The position numbers and the translations under genes are program-made. A DNA stretch of 64,000 nucleotides from Luffa acutangula (Eukaryota; Streptophyta; Magnoliopsida; Cucurbitales; Cucurbitaceae): assembly GCA_036850905.1 (NCBI GenBank), contig CM072091.1, positions 34,099,721-34,163,720 on the forward strand, read 5' to 3'. Shown in pieces: positions 44,233 to 54,538 of the stretch (position 1 is its first letter; every line of letters starts with the position of its first letter). The notes beneath the pieces were generated by a model that was given only the letters and a program-made list of their open reading frames with translations, did no database searches and was not told where the DNA came from.

Positions 44233-46293
44233 TGTTGGGTTTTATGCCCTAAAACTCGTAGATAGTAAATGAAACAAATTAATCGATCTCAATAAAGCGT
44301 TATTTGAGTGATTCAGTAATTGGGTTATTGAATAATCGAGTTTGCATTAATAAACCCTAAATCCAATAAACTAAGATCCAAGGTTGTTTAAATGAAACTT
44401 GGACTAGTATGTAGGGACATACGGGGATCAGTGTCCAAGTAACAATCTAAATGGTCTATAGTATAGGGATAAGGTTGGGTACCTTATCCTGGTGACACTA
44501 TGTGATACGGCCCACCTTGTATCCGATACAGATGCAATGATCCAAAGCATCCATGTAGGAGACATGCGGGTGGGGGTATCCTATGCAATGAGTTTGCATA
44601 AGACCGGACCGCGAAATAGTAACCACTAGATGTAACGTCGTTAACTAGTCTAGGTTTCTATTTCAATAGGATGACCTAGGTAACTCAATCTCAATCCTGA
44701 GTTTGTTATGAACTCCTTTTCAGGAGGGATTGTCCTTAGATTTGTATGGGTGAGAGTGGCCTGCTCGCCGACTTAATATTCCTACCATATCAGGGGCAAG
44801 ACCGAATGGGGGCTGGGAACATAACAGTACAAGATAGAATTCACTCCTTCCTCTATTGAGGTAAGTAGATGTGTGTTCCCTTAATTGTTGATTCCGGGGC
44901 TTGAACAAAAGCGCGTTGTCCTCTCCTGGCCCGAGAGGAATTTCTGTTTAGTGGTTGGACCCTAAACAGGTTGTTCATTAGAGGGATCAGTGGTACTTAA
45001 GGATCCAGAGGTAAACCAGGGGTAAAATGGTAATTTGACTCAGCTGGTGTTACGAACACACGTGAAGGATTGACTTACTGCTATTGGTCAATATCCATGC
45101 ACAGAAATATTCTACAGTGAGAAGAGTGCAGCTGTGGGTCTTTAGTGGAGTGACCTACAGTTAACGAATGTTGATTGACTCGGTTAATGAGTTTAGCTGA
45201 TCAATCTCGTATCGTTGGAGCTTCTGATATGTAGGTCCATTAGGTCCACCTGCTAGCTCATAACGGGTTCTGAGATAATTTAGTCTTGGTATTAAAGGGA
45301 ATTAATATAATGTATGGAGATACATTATAGTATAAAGTTTAATTAAAGAATTAAGCTTTATAATTAATTTTGAATATGATTTGAAATTAATTATCGAGAG
45401 AATAATGAATTTAATTAAATATGTGATATTTGATTAATTCATGAATTAATTAATTGGGGAATTAATTAATTTAATTTAGTTTGGTTAAATGTGATTTAAT
45501 CAAATTAATACTATAGTTTATATTAATGTACATTATGATGCACATTAAAACTATAGGTTAAATGAGAGAGATTAAAATTGAATATGATTCAATTGTAAAA
45601 TTAATTAAATATTTGATATTTAATTAATGAGAATTCAATTAGTAAAATTAATTGAATGGCCAATTTAATTCAATAGAATATGATTCAAATTGAATTAAAA
45701 ACCTTATATTATAATTTATTTAATTAATATTGATTTAATTAAATTAATTATAATTAATTAATTAAATGATTATTATTATTTAATTAATAGACGGCCAAGA
45801 TCGTTTAGATTTGATCCAACGATCTAGATGGAGTAGGGTTTTAACTCCCCCCACTTATCGTTAAGTGGAGAGGGGGTTACCCATCTCATCTCTCTCATTC
45901 TCATTTTTACGATAGAAACAGAAGAGTCGTTTTTTTTCTCTCTATTATTGTTTTTCTCTCAAAATTTTTCAGCAATCCCTTTGCTGTAACATTCCCTTCC
46001 AAGACCAAGATTGGTTCCCACAAGCCGGATCTCAAGTCCCTAGTGTCATAGCGGGTGATCCAACGTGGTGGTGTTCTTAGAGCATTGTGCGGTATTCTTC
46101 GAATCAAGTAAGTTTCCTTAGATCTAAAATAGTTTTAGATTTCTAATTATTCAGCATGCTTAATCTGTAATAGTTTAATTTAGAAATTGTTTCTAATTTC
46201 AATTTGCCAACGTATTGGTTTTTCTAAAATTGAAAGTAAAAAACGAGATTGTTCTTGATTGCTTCCGCTGCCAAAAGGAATTTTAATCTTTCA
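44233..46293 (+). mobile_element. Copia solo LTR (forward), TSD GTTTT
   Basis: GTTTT flanks it at 44228-44232 and 46294-46298. It starts TGTTGGGTTTTATGCC and ends TTAATCTTTCA, 2061 bp. No primer-binding site or coding region follows. Confidence 0.94.
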
Positions 46294-46298
46294 GTTTT

Positions 46299-46800
46299 CA
46301 CTTATGTTTTGAGATAAGATGAAAGAAATGAGAGGTAGAGTTTGTCCCACTGAGCGTGTCAATTTGTTCACATATAATTTCAAGGAAATGGAACACGTGG
46401 AATAAACTTTGTATTTGTATTGAATTTGTATGAGTGTGAGTGTACAATATCTAACTTTGATCCTCTGATTCTCTCTAGTGTGTGTGAGTATATTTCACTC
46501 AAGGGCTGAAACGTTTGTTCTTGAGTTTGGAAGCTTCAGTTGATCCTAGGAGTCTTGAAGTCTTCGAGTCTCGGAGTCTTGAAGTCTTGAAGTCTTGGAG
46601 TCTTGAAGTCTTTGAATCTTAAAGGGTTTTTGGTCTTCAAGGAGTGTTAAACACTCAAGAACTTAAGAATTTCAGATAATCTTCTATCTTCTCTTTTGGT
46701 AGAGCTTTTTTGAATTCTTTAATCTTGGTGATAGTGTAGAATTTTTTAATCTTACAAATGGAAGAGAACCTCTCTATTTATAGAGTTCTTCATTGATGGG
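46299..46800 (+). mobile_element. LTR-like fragment with GTCTTGAA repeats
   Basis: It begins with 'tttgtcccactgagcgtgtc' (about 46340), a phrase I associate with LTR retrotransposon ends, then 'gattctctct' and 'aagggctgaaacg'. A degenerate array of about 10-bp GGAGTCTTGAAGTCTTGAA-type units lies at 46550-46622. An inverted, diverged copy lies at 47860-48510. Confidence 0.55.
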
Positions 46801-47131
46801 CTTTGGTGGCCTTTTGGGCCCAACAACTTGGGCTTGAGCTTTATTAGGTTTGGGTTCAACTATTTAAATTTGGGTTTGATTTATATCTGACCCAAAAATC
46901 ATATGTTCCAAAGTTAAATAACCCAAATTTTGATCAAATTAATTTTTATCAAATGGACATTTGGCCTTAAATTTTTTTATAATTGGCCAACATTGTCTAC
47001 AAACTAAATTTGAGACACATATCAACTTTTGAGACACATATCAACTTATAATTGATCTCAAATATAATTATTTGTAATTTCTTCATTAATTTTGAGAATA
47101 ATGACCTGACAATTTGTGATTGACCAAAATT

Positions 47132-47279
47132 TCTCATTCAACAAGTGTATATGATAAGAATCATGGTGTTGGGTTGAAGCTTATATATTGTGAGGTCTCC
47201 ACCAATCTCATTCAACAAGTGTATATGATAAGAATCATGGTGTTGGGTTGAAGCTTATATATTGTGAGGTCTCCACCAA
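47132..47279. repeat. Direct tandem duplication of 74 bp
   Basis: Two adjacent copies begin TCTCATTCAACAAGTG at 47132 and 47206 and end ...CCACCAATC. The second runs on into the TRIM-like LTR. Confidence 0.85.
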
Positions 47280-47514
47280 TCTTTCCGATGTGGGATCATC
47301 AACATGCCCCCTCAAGATGGTGTCTCTTTGGGTTCACCATTCTTGGATCGGATCCCAATTTCTTTTTAATACCCGTTTGGGTTTAATGGACTCTAATACC
47401 ATATTATATTATATGGGCTTCCATCTCAAAACCAATTGGCAATGAGAGGAGTGACCCTTGAAGCTTATATATTGTGAGGTCTCCACCAATCTTTCCGATG
47501 TGGGATCCTCAACA
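47230..47514 (-). mobile_element. TRIM-like miniature retrotransposon
   Basis: On the minus strand: a short LTR from 47514 (TGTTGAGGATCCCACATCGG) to about 47403, a PBS-like TGGTATTAGAGTCC at 47401-47388 (iMet type, two changes), a purine-rich GAGGGGGCA (47313-47305), then a second LTR start TGTTGATGATCCCACATCGG at 47304. The two LTRs share about 70 bp, then diverge. No coding sequence. The total of about 300 bp fits a terminal-repeat retrotransposon in miniature. Confidence 0.75.
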
Positions 47515-47859
47515 GATCTAAGAGGTAATCGATTTCTAGCATTTTCTCTTTGTTGATTCTAATCTGTTTAAAGAAGTGTTAATTTCTTTTGATTCAAGGG
47601 TTCTTGCTCCACAAAAGCTTGGATCTTTGGGCTGAGAATTAGGGTTGTCTTATCAGTATATAAGCTTAATTTTTAAAAACCAAATGGTTATTAAACAAGA
47701 TTTTTTTTTAATCAATTACTTGAAAGAGAAGTTGTGAAATTTTATTAAGAAATCATGGGCAGATGATATCAACATAAGGTTAGTTCTCAAGTATTTATGA
47801 GTTTGGCTTAATTTTTTTGAGCCTACTAAAATTTGGGCTACTTTTTCCACGTAAGTTAC
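47515..47859. other. Unassigned sequence
   Basis: AT-rich, with no long frame and no recognised repeat. It lies between the TRIM-like element and an LTR-like fragment. Confidence 0.4.
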
Positions 47860-48510
47860 AAATTTAATCACATAGAACTTAGAGAGACTTCACCGGCAAA
47901 CAAAGATAAAAAAAACTCCCTGAAATCCTTAAGCATAGAACATTTCTCGAAGATCAAAAACATTTTAAGACTCTAAGGATTAATTGAAACTTTGAACTCG
48001 AGAACAAGTGTTCTAGCCCTTGAGTGAAGCGTACATCCAAGAGAGAGAATTCAAAAAAAAAATCTCTTGAAGGATGATTACTCTCTTAAATTCTTGAAGA
48101 TTGAAGACTTTTCGAAGATCAAAGACACTTTGAAGATTGGAATACTTCAAAACCTTGAAACTCTTGAAGATTGAATACTCTTCGAAGACCAAAGATACTT
48201 TGAAGATCATAAAACTTCGAGATGTTAAGACTTTGAAGATCAAAAGACGCATTGAAGACTAATTTTTTTCGAAGATTTGAAGACTTTGAGACAAGTTAAT
48301 TCAATCTTGAAAACAAGCTACAAAGCCCTTAGGACAAATCCACATTCAAGAACAAGTTGCAAAGTCCTTGAGAAAAGTTTACATTTGAGAGAGAAAGAAT
48401 AAGAGGAACATATTAGAGATTAAACTACATCCACAAAATCAATATTCAATATAAATACATGTCCATTCCACATGTTAAATTTCTTTCAAAATGACGTGTG
48501 AACAATCTCT
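47860..48510 (-). mobile_element. LTR-like fragment, inverted copy of 46299-46800
   Basis: Its reverse complement matches 46370-46560: 'ttgttcacacgtcattttg', 'cttcactcaagggctagaac', and a longer degenerate CTTGAAGATTGAAGACT-type array (48055-48290). The 79-codon minus frame at 48013-48252 arises from this repeat and is not a gene. Confidence 0.55.
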
Positions 48511-49064
48511 ATTGCTTATATATTTTCAATTTAATCCCTTACATTTACCATTGTTCATTTAAAAACCTTTTTTTTTTTTGTTGAAAAATGACCTCAGGAT
48601 CGATGGTACATTTAAAAAAAAAAAATCCATTTTTTGTTCTTAGTTTCTTAGAAATTGTCTAATATTTCAATTTTTTAATCTTCTCTTAATTGACCATATT
48701 CTTCTTATTTATGCTCACTAACTATAATATTAGGTAAACTTAAGCTCATTTTATCATTCACCCACCAAAAAAACATCAATTACAGAATAAAGCATATATT
48801 TGCCCTTCAATTTCTTTTAAGGCATGTAGGATAGGAAATTTGAACTTCTGACCTCTTAATCGAGAGTATAAACTTTATACTAGTTGAGTTATGCTCTTAT
48901 TGGCATATTTTTCTTTCTATTTATTGGGCAAACAAATTGCACGTTGTCAAAGGCAAAAAGGACAATTTTAATTTTCAACATCTATGGGGTATCTGATTCA
49001 ACAATTCCATCAAAGTCTCATGGAAAATAAGCTTATCTAAACCTCATCAATTCAAGGAAAAAAA
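48511..49064. other. Unassigned AT-rich sequence
   Basis: No gene, long frame or recognised element. It contains short T and A runs. Confidence 0.4.
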
Positions 49065-49862
49065 AAAGGCTAAACTACAAGTTTAGTACTTGAACTTTCA
49101 AGGTTGTATCAATTTGATCCTTGAAATTTAAAAAAGTGTCTAATAGATCCCTAAGGTCCCGTTTGATAACCATTTGGTTTTTTGTTTTTGGTTTTTGGTT
49201 TCTAAGCTTATAAACACCACTCCCAACTCTAAGTTTCTTTGGCTTTTCACCTACTTTCTTCCCATGTTTTCAAAAACCAAGCCAATTTTTAAAAACTAAA
49301 AAAAATAGTTTTCAAAAACTTGTTTTAGTTTTTAGAATTTGGTTAGGAATTTAAGTATGTCTATAACAAAAATGAAAACCATTGTGAGGAAATTTAAAGA
49401 AAAACAAGCCTAATTTTCAAAAACCAAAAACCAAATGGTTATCAAACGGGGCCTAAACTTTCAGTTTTATGTTTAATAGGTCCCTGAACATTAAAAATGT
49501 CTAATAGATCTTGAACTTTCAATTTTGTGTCTAATAAGTCCCTGACATATTCGCAATTTTTAAAAATTAGCTCGATATTAGATATAAAATTGAATTTTAT
49601 ACCTATTGAGACCCTAGACTTCTAATTTTATATCTAGTAAGCTTGTAAATTTTAAAAATGTCAACTAGGTCAAGAACTTATTAGATATAAAATAGAAAGT
49701 TGAGAGACCTTTTAAGGAGTTACTAGATACTTTTTAAAGTTGAGGGACCTGTTAGACACAAAATTTAAAGTTTGAGGACATATTTGACACCTTTTAAAGT
49801 TCAGTGACCAAATTGACACAACGTGAAAGTTTAGGGACTAAACTTGTGATTGAAAAAAAAAT
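49065..49862. mobile_element. Inverted-repeat DNA element (long degenerate arms)
   Basis: The left edge reads 'ctacaagtttagtacttgaa' and the reverse complement of the right edge 'cacaagtttagtccctaaac'. Similarity runs inward for more than 150 bp through blocks like 'tgtctaatagatccct'. No coding capacity. It is split by a Tourist-like MITE at 49155-49453. Edges are approximate. Confidence 0.6.
49155..49453. mobile_element. Tourist-like MITE (PIF/Harbinger type), TSD TAA
   Basis: 299 bp, with terminal inverted repeats GGTCCCGTTTGATAACCATT and GGCCCCGTTTGATAACCATT (one mismatch over at least 28 bp), flanked by TAA at 49152-49154 and 49454-49456. A 3-bp TAA target site and a GG(G/C)CCGTTTG-like end are typical of Tourist MITEs. 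The left part is a run of GGTTTTT units. Removing it restores the host repeat ('gatccc taa actttc'). Confidence 0.85.
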
Positions 49863-50061
49863 CACTTCTTTCGAGGAGGTTTCCTAGTACATATCCAAAT
49901 ACTTATTACTTCTTGGATTGTAATTGCTATCTTTTTAGGTTCAACCATTATAGTTGTGCGTAATCCACAAACCGTTCCAAATGACAGTAAGAATTTCTTC
50001 GAATATGTCCTTGAATAGATCGACGAGAATATAGTCCATGAGTTCCCTTTATTGAAACTAT

Positions 50062-50540
50062 ATTTCTATTTAGGTTTAAATCCTATTTTGGTTCATAAAC
50101 TTTTAGGATTATTCTATTTTGACCCTTGAACTTTCAAAATATTCGTTTTAGTCCGTAAACTTTCAAGTTTGTTCTATTTTGGTTCCTAAACTTTTAAAAT
50201 GTCTATTTTAGTCCCTCAACTTTCAAAAAATGACTATTTTGGTTCTCGCTTTAATTTCAATTTTAACAAATTAATGACATAGCTTTGAGTATATGTATTA
50301 GATTATTAATGTGGGAATGATTTCAAGTCAATTAAGTTAGAGACGAGCATTAAGCAAAGTGACTTTGAAGTATAAAAGTAACATAACAAAGACCAAAATG
50401 ATTATTTTTAAAAAGTTTAGGAGCTAAAATTGACATTTTGAAAATTCAGGAACTAGAATATAACAAGTTTAAAAATTTACGAAGCAAAATGTACTTTTTG
50501 AAAGTTTTAAAGACTAAAATAGAACAAACTTATCATTTCA
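50062..50540. mobile_element. Inverted-repeat element downstream of the ATP synthase gene
   Basis: The left arm has blocks such as 'ttctattttggttcctaaac' and 'ttttagtccctcaactttc'. The right arm carries their complements ('aagtttaggagctaaaat', 'agactaaaatagaacaaac'). Arms of about 200 bp flank a 100-bp centre. Non-coding. Edges are approximate. Confidence 0.6.
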
Positions 50541-50876
50541 AAAAATATATATATATATAACAAACTTAAAAGTTGAAGGATAAACCTTCGGTTTACTATT
50601 TATTTGTGTTTTGAATTGATCGTGGGCTCCTAACCTAGAAAACTCATTAAGTAGTGGCACCCACAAATAAGTTAGTGAAGTAAATACACTCGACCAACTC
50701 CCTACTATATGGTGTGGAGATTTAAACTTTGATAAAATGTAGAGATGCGAGCAAGCAAACATTCCCTTCTGGCTTCTACACCACCTTCAAAAAGCCTATG
50801 CCAAATTTTCCAATCTAATTTTCTACCACAAATACAGAGAAGTAAGAAATTCTAAATAAAAAAATCAAAATCAAAA
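50541..50876. other. 3' flank of the ATP synthase gamma gene
   Basis: It has a short (AT) run at 50547-50558 and no repeat with clear edges. It should hold the 3' UTR and polyadenylation signals of the minus-strand gene. No single signal stands out. Confidence 0.4.
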
Positions 50877-51929
50877 TCAAAATCTCTCAAGAGCCTCAGT
50901 TCCAGCAACAATCTCCAGAATCTCCCCAGTAATCTTGGCCTGTCTCTCTCGATTATAAGCAACCGAAACAGATTTCTTCAACTCCATTGCATTCTCAGAA
51001 GCATTAGTCATGGCATTCATCCTCGCCGCAACCTCACTCGCCATAGATTCCTGCAAAGCCCTCAAAATCTGACTGTTCAAATACAGAGCCATCATCCCAT
51101 CCAAAATCTGAACTGGGTCTTGCTCAAACTCCAACAATGGCGAAATTTCCCCTAGATTCCCCACTCTCCCCTCTCTCTCCACCTTCAATTTCCCCTCCTT
51201 TGTCGTCAATCTAAACCCCCCATCTCCCATGGCTTCCTCTTCACCCGTCAATGGCAGCAAAGCCTCAACCACAGGCTCGGATTTCAGCAACGAAACGAAT
51301 TTCGTGTAAATCAGTTCCACTTTGTCGACTTCTTCGCTGATGAACAGAGAAAACACGATGTCTGCAATGGCTTGAGCTTCTTTTGCAGTGGGTAACGAAC
51401 CGCCGCCGCAGCCGCTGATGAACCGATCGACTTGAACATCGGGCCGGCGGCGGAAATGCGAGTTGCCCTTTTTGCCGACGCTGATTAGGGTGTGACCCAG
51501 ATCGAGATCTTTCAATTCGGCCAATCGGGTCTCGGCCTTTCGGATCACCGAAGAGTTGAACCCCCCGCAGAGGCCTCGGTCGCCGGTGAAGACGACGACG
51601 GCGACTTTTCTGACGGGTCTGAGGTTTAGAAAGGGGAAATCTATGTCGTCTCGTTGGATCTGTTGGGTGATGAAATGGAGAAATTGGGCGAGGGATTGGG
51701 AGAAGGGGCGGCTGTTGATCACGGCTTCTTGGGCTCGCCGGACCTTGGCGGCGGCGACGAGCTTCATGGCTTCGGTGAGCTTTTGGGTGTTTTTAATGGA
51801 GTCTAATCGGGATCGGAGCTCGCGGGCAGCGCCGCCGCATCGGATTGAAATGGGCGGTGGAGATTTGGGGCTGCAGCGGAGAGATGGGAAAGGGGTTTGG
51901 TGGAATTTGGGTTCAAGAAAATGGGTCAT
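50877..51929 (-). CDS. ATPC2: ATP synthase gamma chain, chloroplast (ATPC2-like), lacking the redox loop
   Basis: A 350-residue protein without introns. It is the rotating shaft of the chloroplast F1 motor on the stromal face of thylakoids, linking the c-ring to catalysis in alpha3beta3. Residues 1-30 look like a transit peptide (MTHFLEPKFHQTPFPSLRCS, rich in Ser/Pro/Phe). The N-terminal shaft helix is 34-75 (RELRSRLDSIKNTQKLTEAM). The family signature VVVFTGDRGLCGGFNSSV lies at 111-128, VGKKGNSHFRRRPDVQVDRF at 151-170, TAKEAQAIADIVFSLFISEE at 181-200, and the C-terminal helix at 265-350 (FEQDPVQILDGMMALYLNSQ; RQAKITGEILEIVAG). The end TEALERF resembles Arabidopsis ATPC2 more than ATPC1. Between L227 and F239 about ten residues are missing, which in chloroplast gamma include both cysteines of the CDxxGxC thiol switch. 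The frame is open upstream to 52067 (46 more codons); I chose the ATG at 51929 because the following residues look like a transit peptide. The other start is possible. Confidence 0.93.
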   Translation of the reverse strand: MTHFLEPKFHQTPFPSLRCSPKSPPPISIRCGGAARELRSRLDSIKNTQKLTEAMKLVAAAKVRRAQEAVINSRPFSQSLAQFLHFITQQIQRDDIDFPFLNLRPVRKVAVVVFTGDRGLCGGFNSSVIRKAETRLAELKDLDLGHTLISVGKKGNSHFRRRPDVQVDRFISGCGGGSLPTAKEAQAIADIVFSLFISEEVDKVELIYTKFVSLLKSEPVVEALLPLTGEEEAMGDGGFRLTTKEGKLKVEREGRVGNLGEISPLLEFEQDPVQILDGMMALYLNSQILRALQESMASEVAARMNAMTNASENAMELKKSVSVAYNRERQAKITGEILEIVAGTEALERF

Positions 51930-52352
51930 GGTGGGAAGAGATTTTTGAAGGGTTTTTTCTTTTTGTTTTACGATCAGACTGAGCCCCTTGGAGTTGGAGT
52001 TGATGGAAAGCTGCAGAATGGTTGGCAAACAGAGAAAACTTTCTGGGCCGTTTAGGGCACTGATCAACTAAAGAAATTTGAAGTTTGAGAATGTTAGAGG
52101 CAGTACTTTGAAATTTGAGGGCAATTGTGGTATGAAAAATCAAAATATCATTTTTTCAAAAAAAAAAAAAAAAATCAAAATATCATGTCTTAGGAAAGTT
52201 GTAAAACTACTAGAATTTTATGTGAAAATTTTAAAAATATAATATATTGTAAATTATAAATATTGTAAAATACTAATTACACAAATTTTATTTGTTCAAA
52301 AAAAATTACACAAATTTTATAACCTATAAACATGTTAATAAATTAATTAAGG
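51930..52352 (-). promoter_or_regulatory. Upstream region of the ATP synthase gamma gene
   Basis: It presumably contains the 5' UTR and promoter. It includes a run of 16 A at about 52158-52173 and AT-rich sequence, with no convincing TATA box. The foldback element beginning at 52353 limits the intact upstream region to roughly 420 bp. Confidence 0.45.
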
Positions 52353-53869
52353 GAAAAATACACTTTTAGTCCCTGAGGTTTGGGTTATGTTTCATTTTGG
52401 TCCCTGAGTTTTCAAACTCAACAATTTAGTCCCTGAGGTTTGGTTTTAGTTTCATTTTAGTCCCTCCATCCATTTTTCCGTTAAAAACTAACGGTTTGTT
52501 GACGTGGAATTAATTTTTTATTTACAAAAATTATTTCTAAAAATTTTAAAATATAAATATATTAAAATAATAAAAATTAATATTATTTTATATTACTTTT
52601 ATTTATTTCTCCCACCCTTCTTCTTCTTCTTAAGTTCTTCTTCTTCAGCCACCAGCGCCGGAACCATCGCTGGCCGTCGTCGCCGGCCACTGCCGCCGAC
52701 CATCGGCAGCTATTTTTTTCTCCTTCTTTTCTTCCCCTTGTCTATGTGTTTTCCGACCGCCGGCAAACCCACTTCCCCCTCCTCTGTGTGTTTTCCGGCG
52801 AGGGACTAAAAAAGAGGGGAGGAGGAGCTCCCATTTCCGGCCAAATCCTCAACCCATGTCACCGAGGTTCGCGCTCGTAAGAACTCGCCCCTTCGAATCT
52901 GGCCAAATCCTTCGTCGTCTCCGCCTCCACTTCCCGCCTCTGAAAATCATGAACCCACTGTCGTCGACGTTCATCGCCCGTAAGAACTCGCTGGTGGTTT
53001 AGATCTAGGTTCGCCGCCTGTAAGAACTTGTCGAATTCGACCCAATGACTCAACAACGGTGGTCCAGATCTGGGTTTTGTTCCAAATCTGGATTTCCCAT
53101 TCGTTTCAAGCTAAATCGTCAAAGAACGCCCCACCGTCGCTCACAACCCAGATCTGGAACGCTTGAACCCACTGCCCCACCATCGCTCACAACCCAGATC
53201 CGGAACCCATGCTCGTGTTGTCGCTCGTAGCCGCAACCCACTGTACCACTGCGTGTTCAACAACCCACTGTACAGTGAAGATACTCACCGTCTGTACAGC
53301 CGCAACCCACTATACAGATTTGTGTTTTAGGAGTTTGTCAACAGTCCAGATTTGTGTTTTATGTGGGTTGTCTCAGTGAAGATATTCACCCAAATGAACA
53401 AGATGAAGTATCCCCAAATACTTTTGGAAAGAGAGGGACTTGAGGAAATGGTGAGGGAGAGATAAATAAAGAAAAAAAAAAAAGAAAAAGAACAAAAAAA
53501 AATTTCGGCAGGGCGGCCGTCGTTGGCGGCGATTATCGGCAGGTAGTGGTGACCGGCGGTGGCATATGGGAAAGACCAGAAGAAGAAAAAGAAGAATGGG
53601 AGTGGGAAATGAAATAATAAGATAATAATAAAATAATAAATTTTCAATTAATTTAATAATATTTTTTATTTTAAAAATTAAAAAAATATATTTTTTAAAT
53701 AAAAAAAACAGGTGCCACGTCAACATTTTGTTAAGTTTTAACGGAAAAATGGATGGAGGGACCAAAATGAAACTAAAACCAAACCTTAGGGACTAAATTG
53801 TTGCGTTTGAAAACTCAGGGACCAAAATCAAACCTAACTCAAACCTCAGGGACTAAAAGTGTATTTTTC
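52353..53869. mobile_element. Foldback / MULE-like element with arms of ~400 bp
   Basis: Termini are GAAAAATACACTTTTAGTCC and its reverse complement (ending at 53869), with arms alike for hundreds of bases. Both arms carry 'ccctgaggtttg', 'atggatggagggac' or its complement, 'tgacgtgg' and a GC-rich inner block (52640-52740 against 53510-53600). The flanks are near-identical AT-rich words (ATTAATTAA on both sides), compatible with a 9-bp Mutator-type duplication but not provable. The centre (52850-53330) holds repeats of 'aacccactgt' and 'acccagatct'. No transposase is present. Confidence 0.7.
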
Positions 53870-54189
53870 TCATTAATTAATTATAGTTTTTCAAAAAAAA
53901 ATAATTAATTATAGATTTTCAAACAAATAATTAATTAATAAGGGGTCGTTTGACCCTCTTGTTGGTTATAATAGAAGGGGTTATCCTAGTGTTTAAGGCA
54001 ACAACAAAAATAAGTGGTGAAGTGAATTATTTTTACCAACGTGTTGCTACAATAACCATCATTCAACTCATCATATTATTTTATCCATTCTCTACCGTGA
54101 CTGATAGGACCAAATTAGCCCTATTTGATTACATCTAATCTAAACTTGTTAGAGGAATTTTAGATTTTATTTGTCTTATTTATAGATAC
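53870..54189. other. Unassigned sequence between foldback element and Gypsy LTR
   Basis: AT-rich, with no gene. 'ggggtcgtttgaccc' at about 53942 could be the end of a small DNA transposon, but I found no matching inverted end. Confidence 0.35.
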
Positions 54190-54417
54190 TTTGGGCATAG
54201 GTGATGTCGGGAGCCAACCACGCAATTTGGTGTTATTTCGGGTCAATTATGGAGTTTTGGAGTCATCTCAATGTTCTTAGACAGCGAGGAGGTGAAAAGA
54301 CTCAAGTGGATTGAAGTAGGCCTAAAGAACTACACCAAGAATTGAAGGTTGAAGCCCCGTACCGAGAAATACCGAGACAAAACCGAGAAAAAAGGCAACA
54401 AAGCTCGGATTGGGGAT

Positions 54418-54497
54418 GGCGTCGAGACGCTGCCCCTAGCGTCTCAACGCCGACGTGAAGTTGACACGGAATGCGAAGTTCGTGGCGTCGAGATGTT
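54418..54497 (+). repeat. Palindrome array in Gypsy LTR
   Basis: Sites at 54418-54431, 54438-54451 and 54484-54497, with 0-2 changes from AGCGTC-NN-GACGCT arms. The first two are 20 bp apart. Confidence 0.7.
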
Positions 54498-54527
54498 GAG
54501 CCTGACATGGAGACGGTGCATCGTTTT

Positions 54528-54538
54528 CTATAAATATA
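54528..54538 (+). promoter_or_regulatory. TATA box of Gypsy LTR
   Basis: CTATAAATATA, 31 bp downstream of the last palindrome. Confidence 0.65.

Noticed and set aside
51556..51948. 130-codon frame opposite the ATP synthase gene
   Set aside because: It is antisense to a well-conserved gene with GC-rich codons, which often leave the opposite strand open. No domain is recognised.
53327..53765. Hydrophobic, Phe-rich minus-strand frames
   Set aside because: They are translations of T-rich and CTTCTT-rich arms of a foldback element.
53942..53956. Possible transposon end, ggggtcgtttgaccc
   Set aside because: No matching inverted end or TSD was found within several hundred bases.
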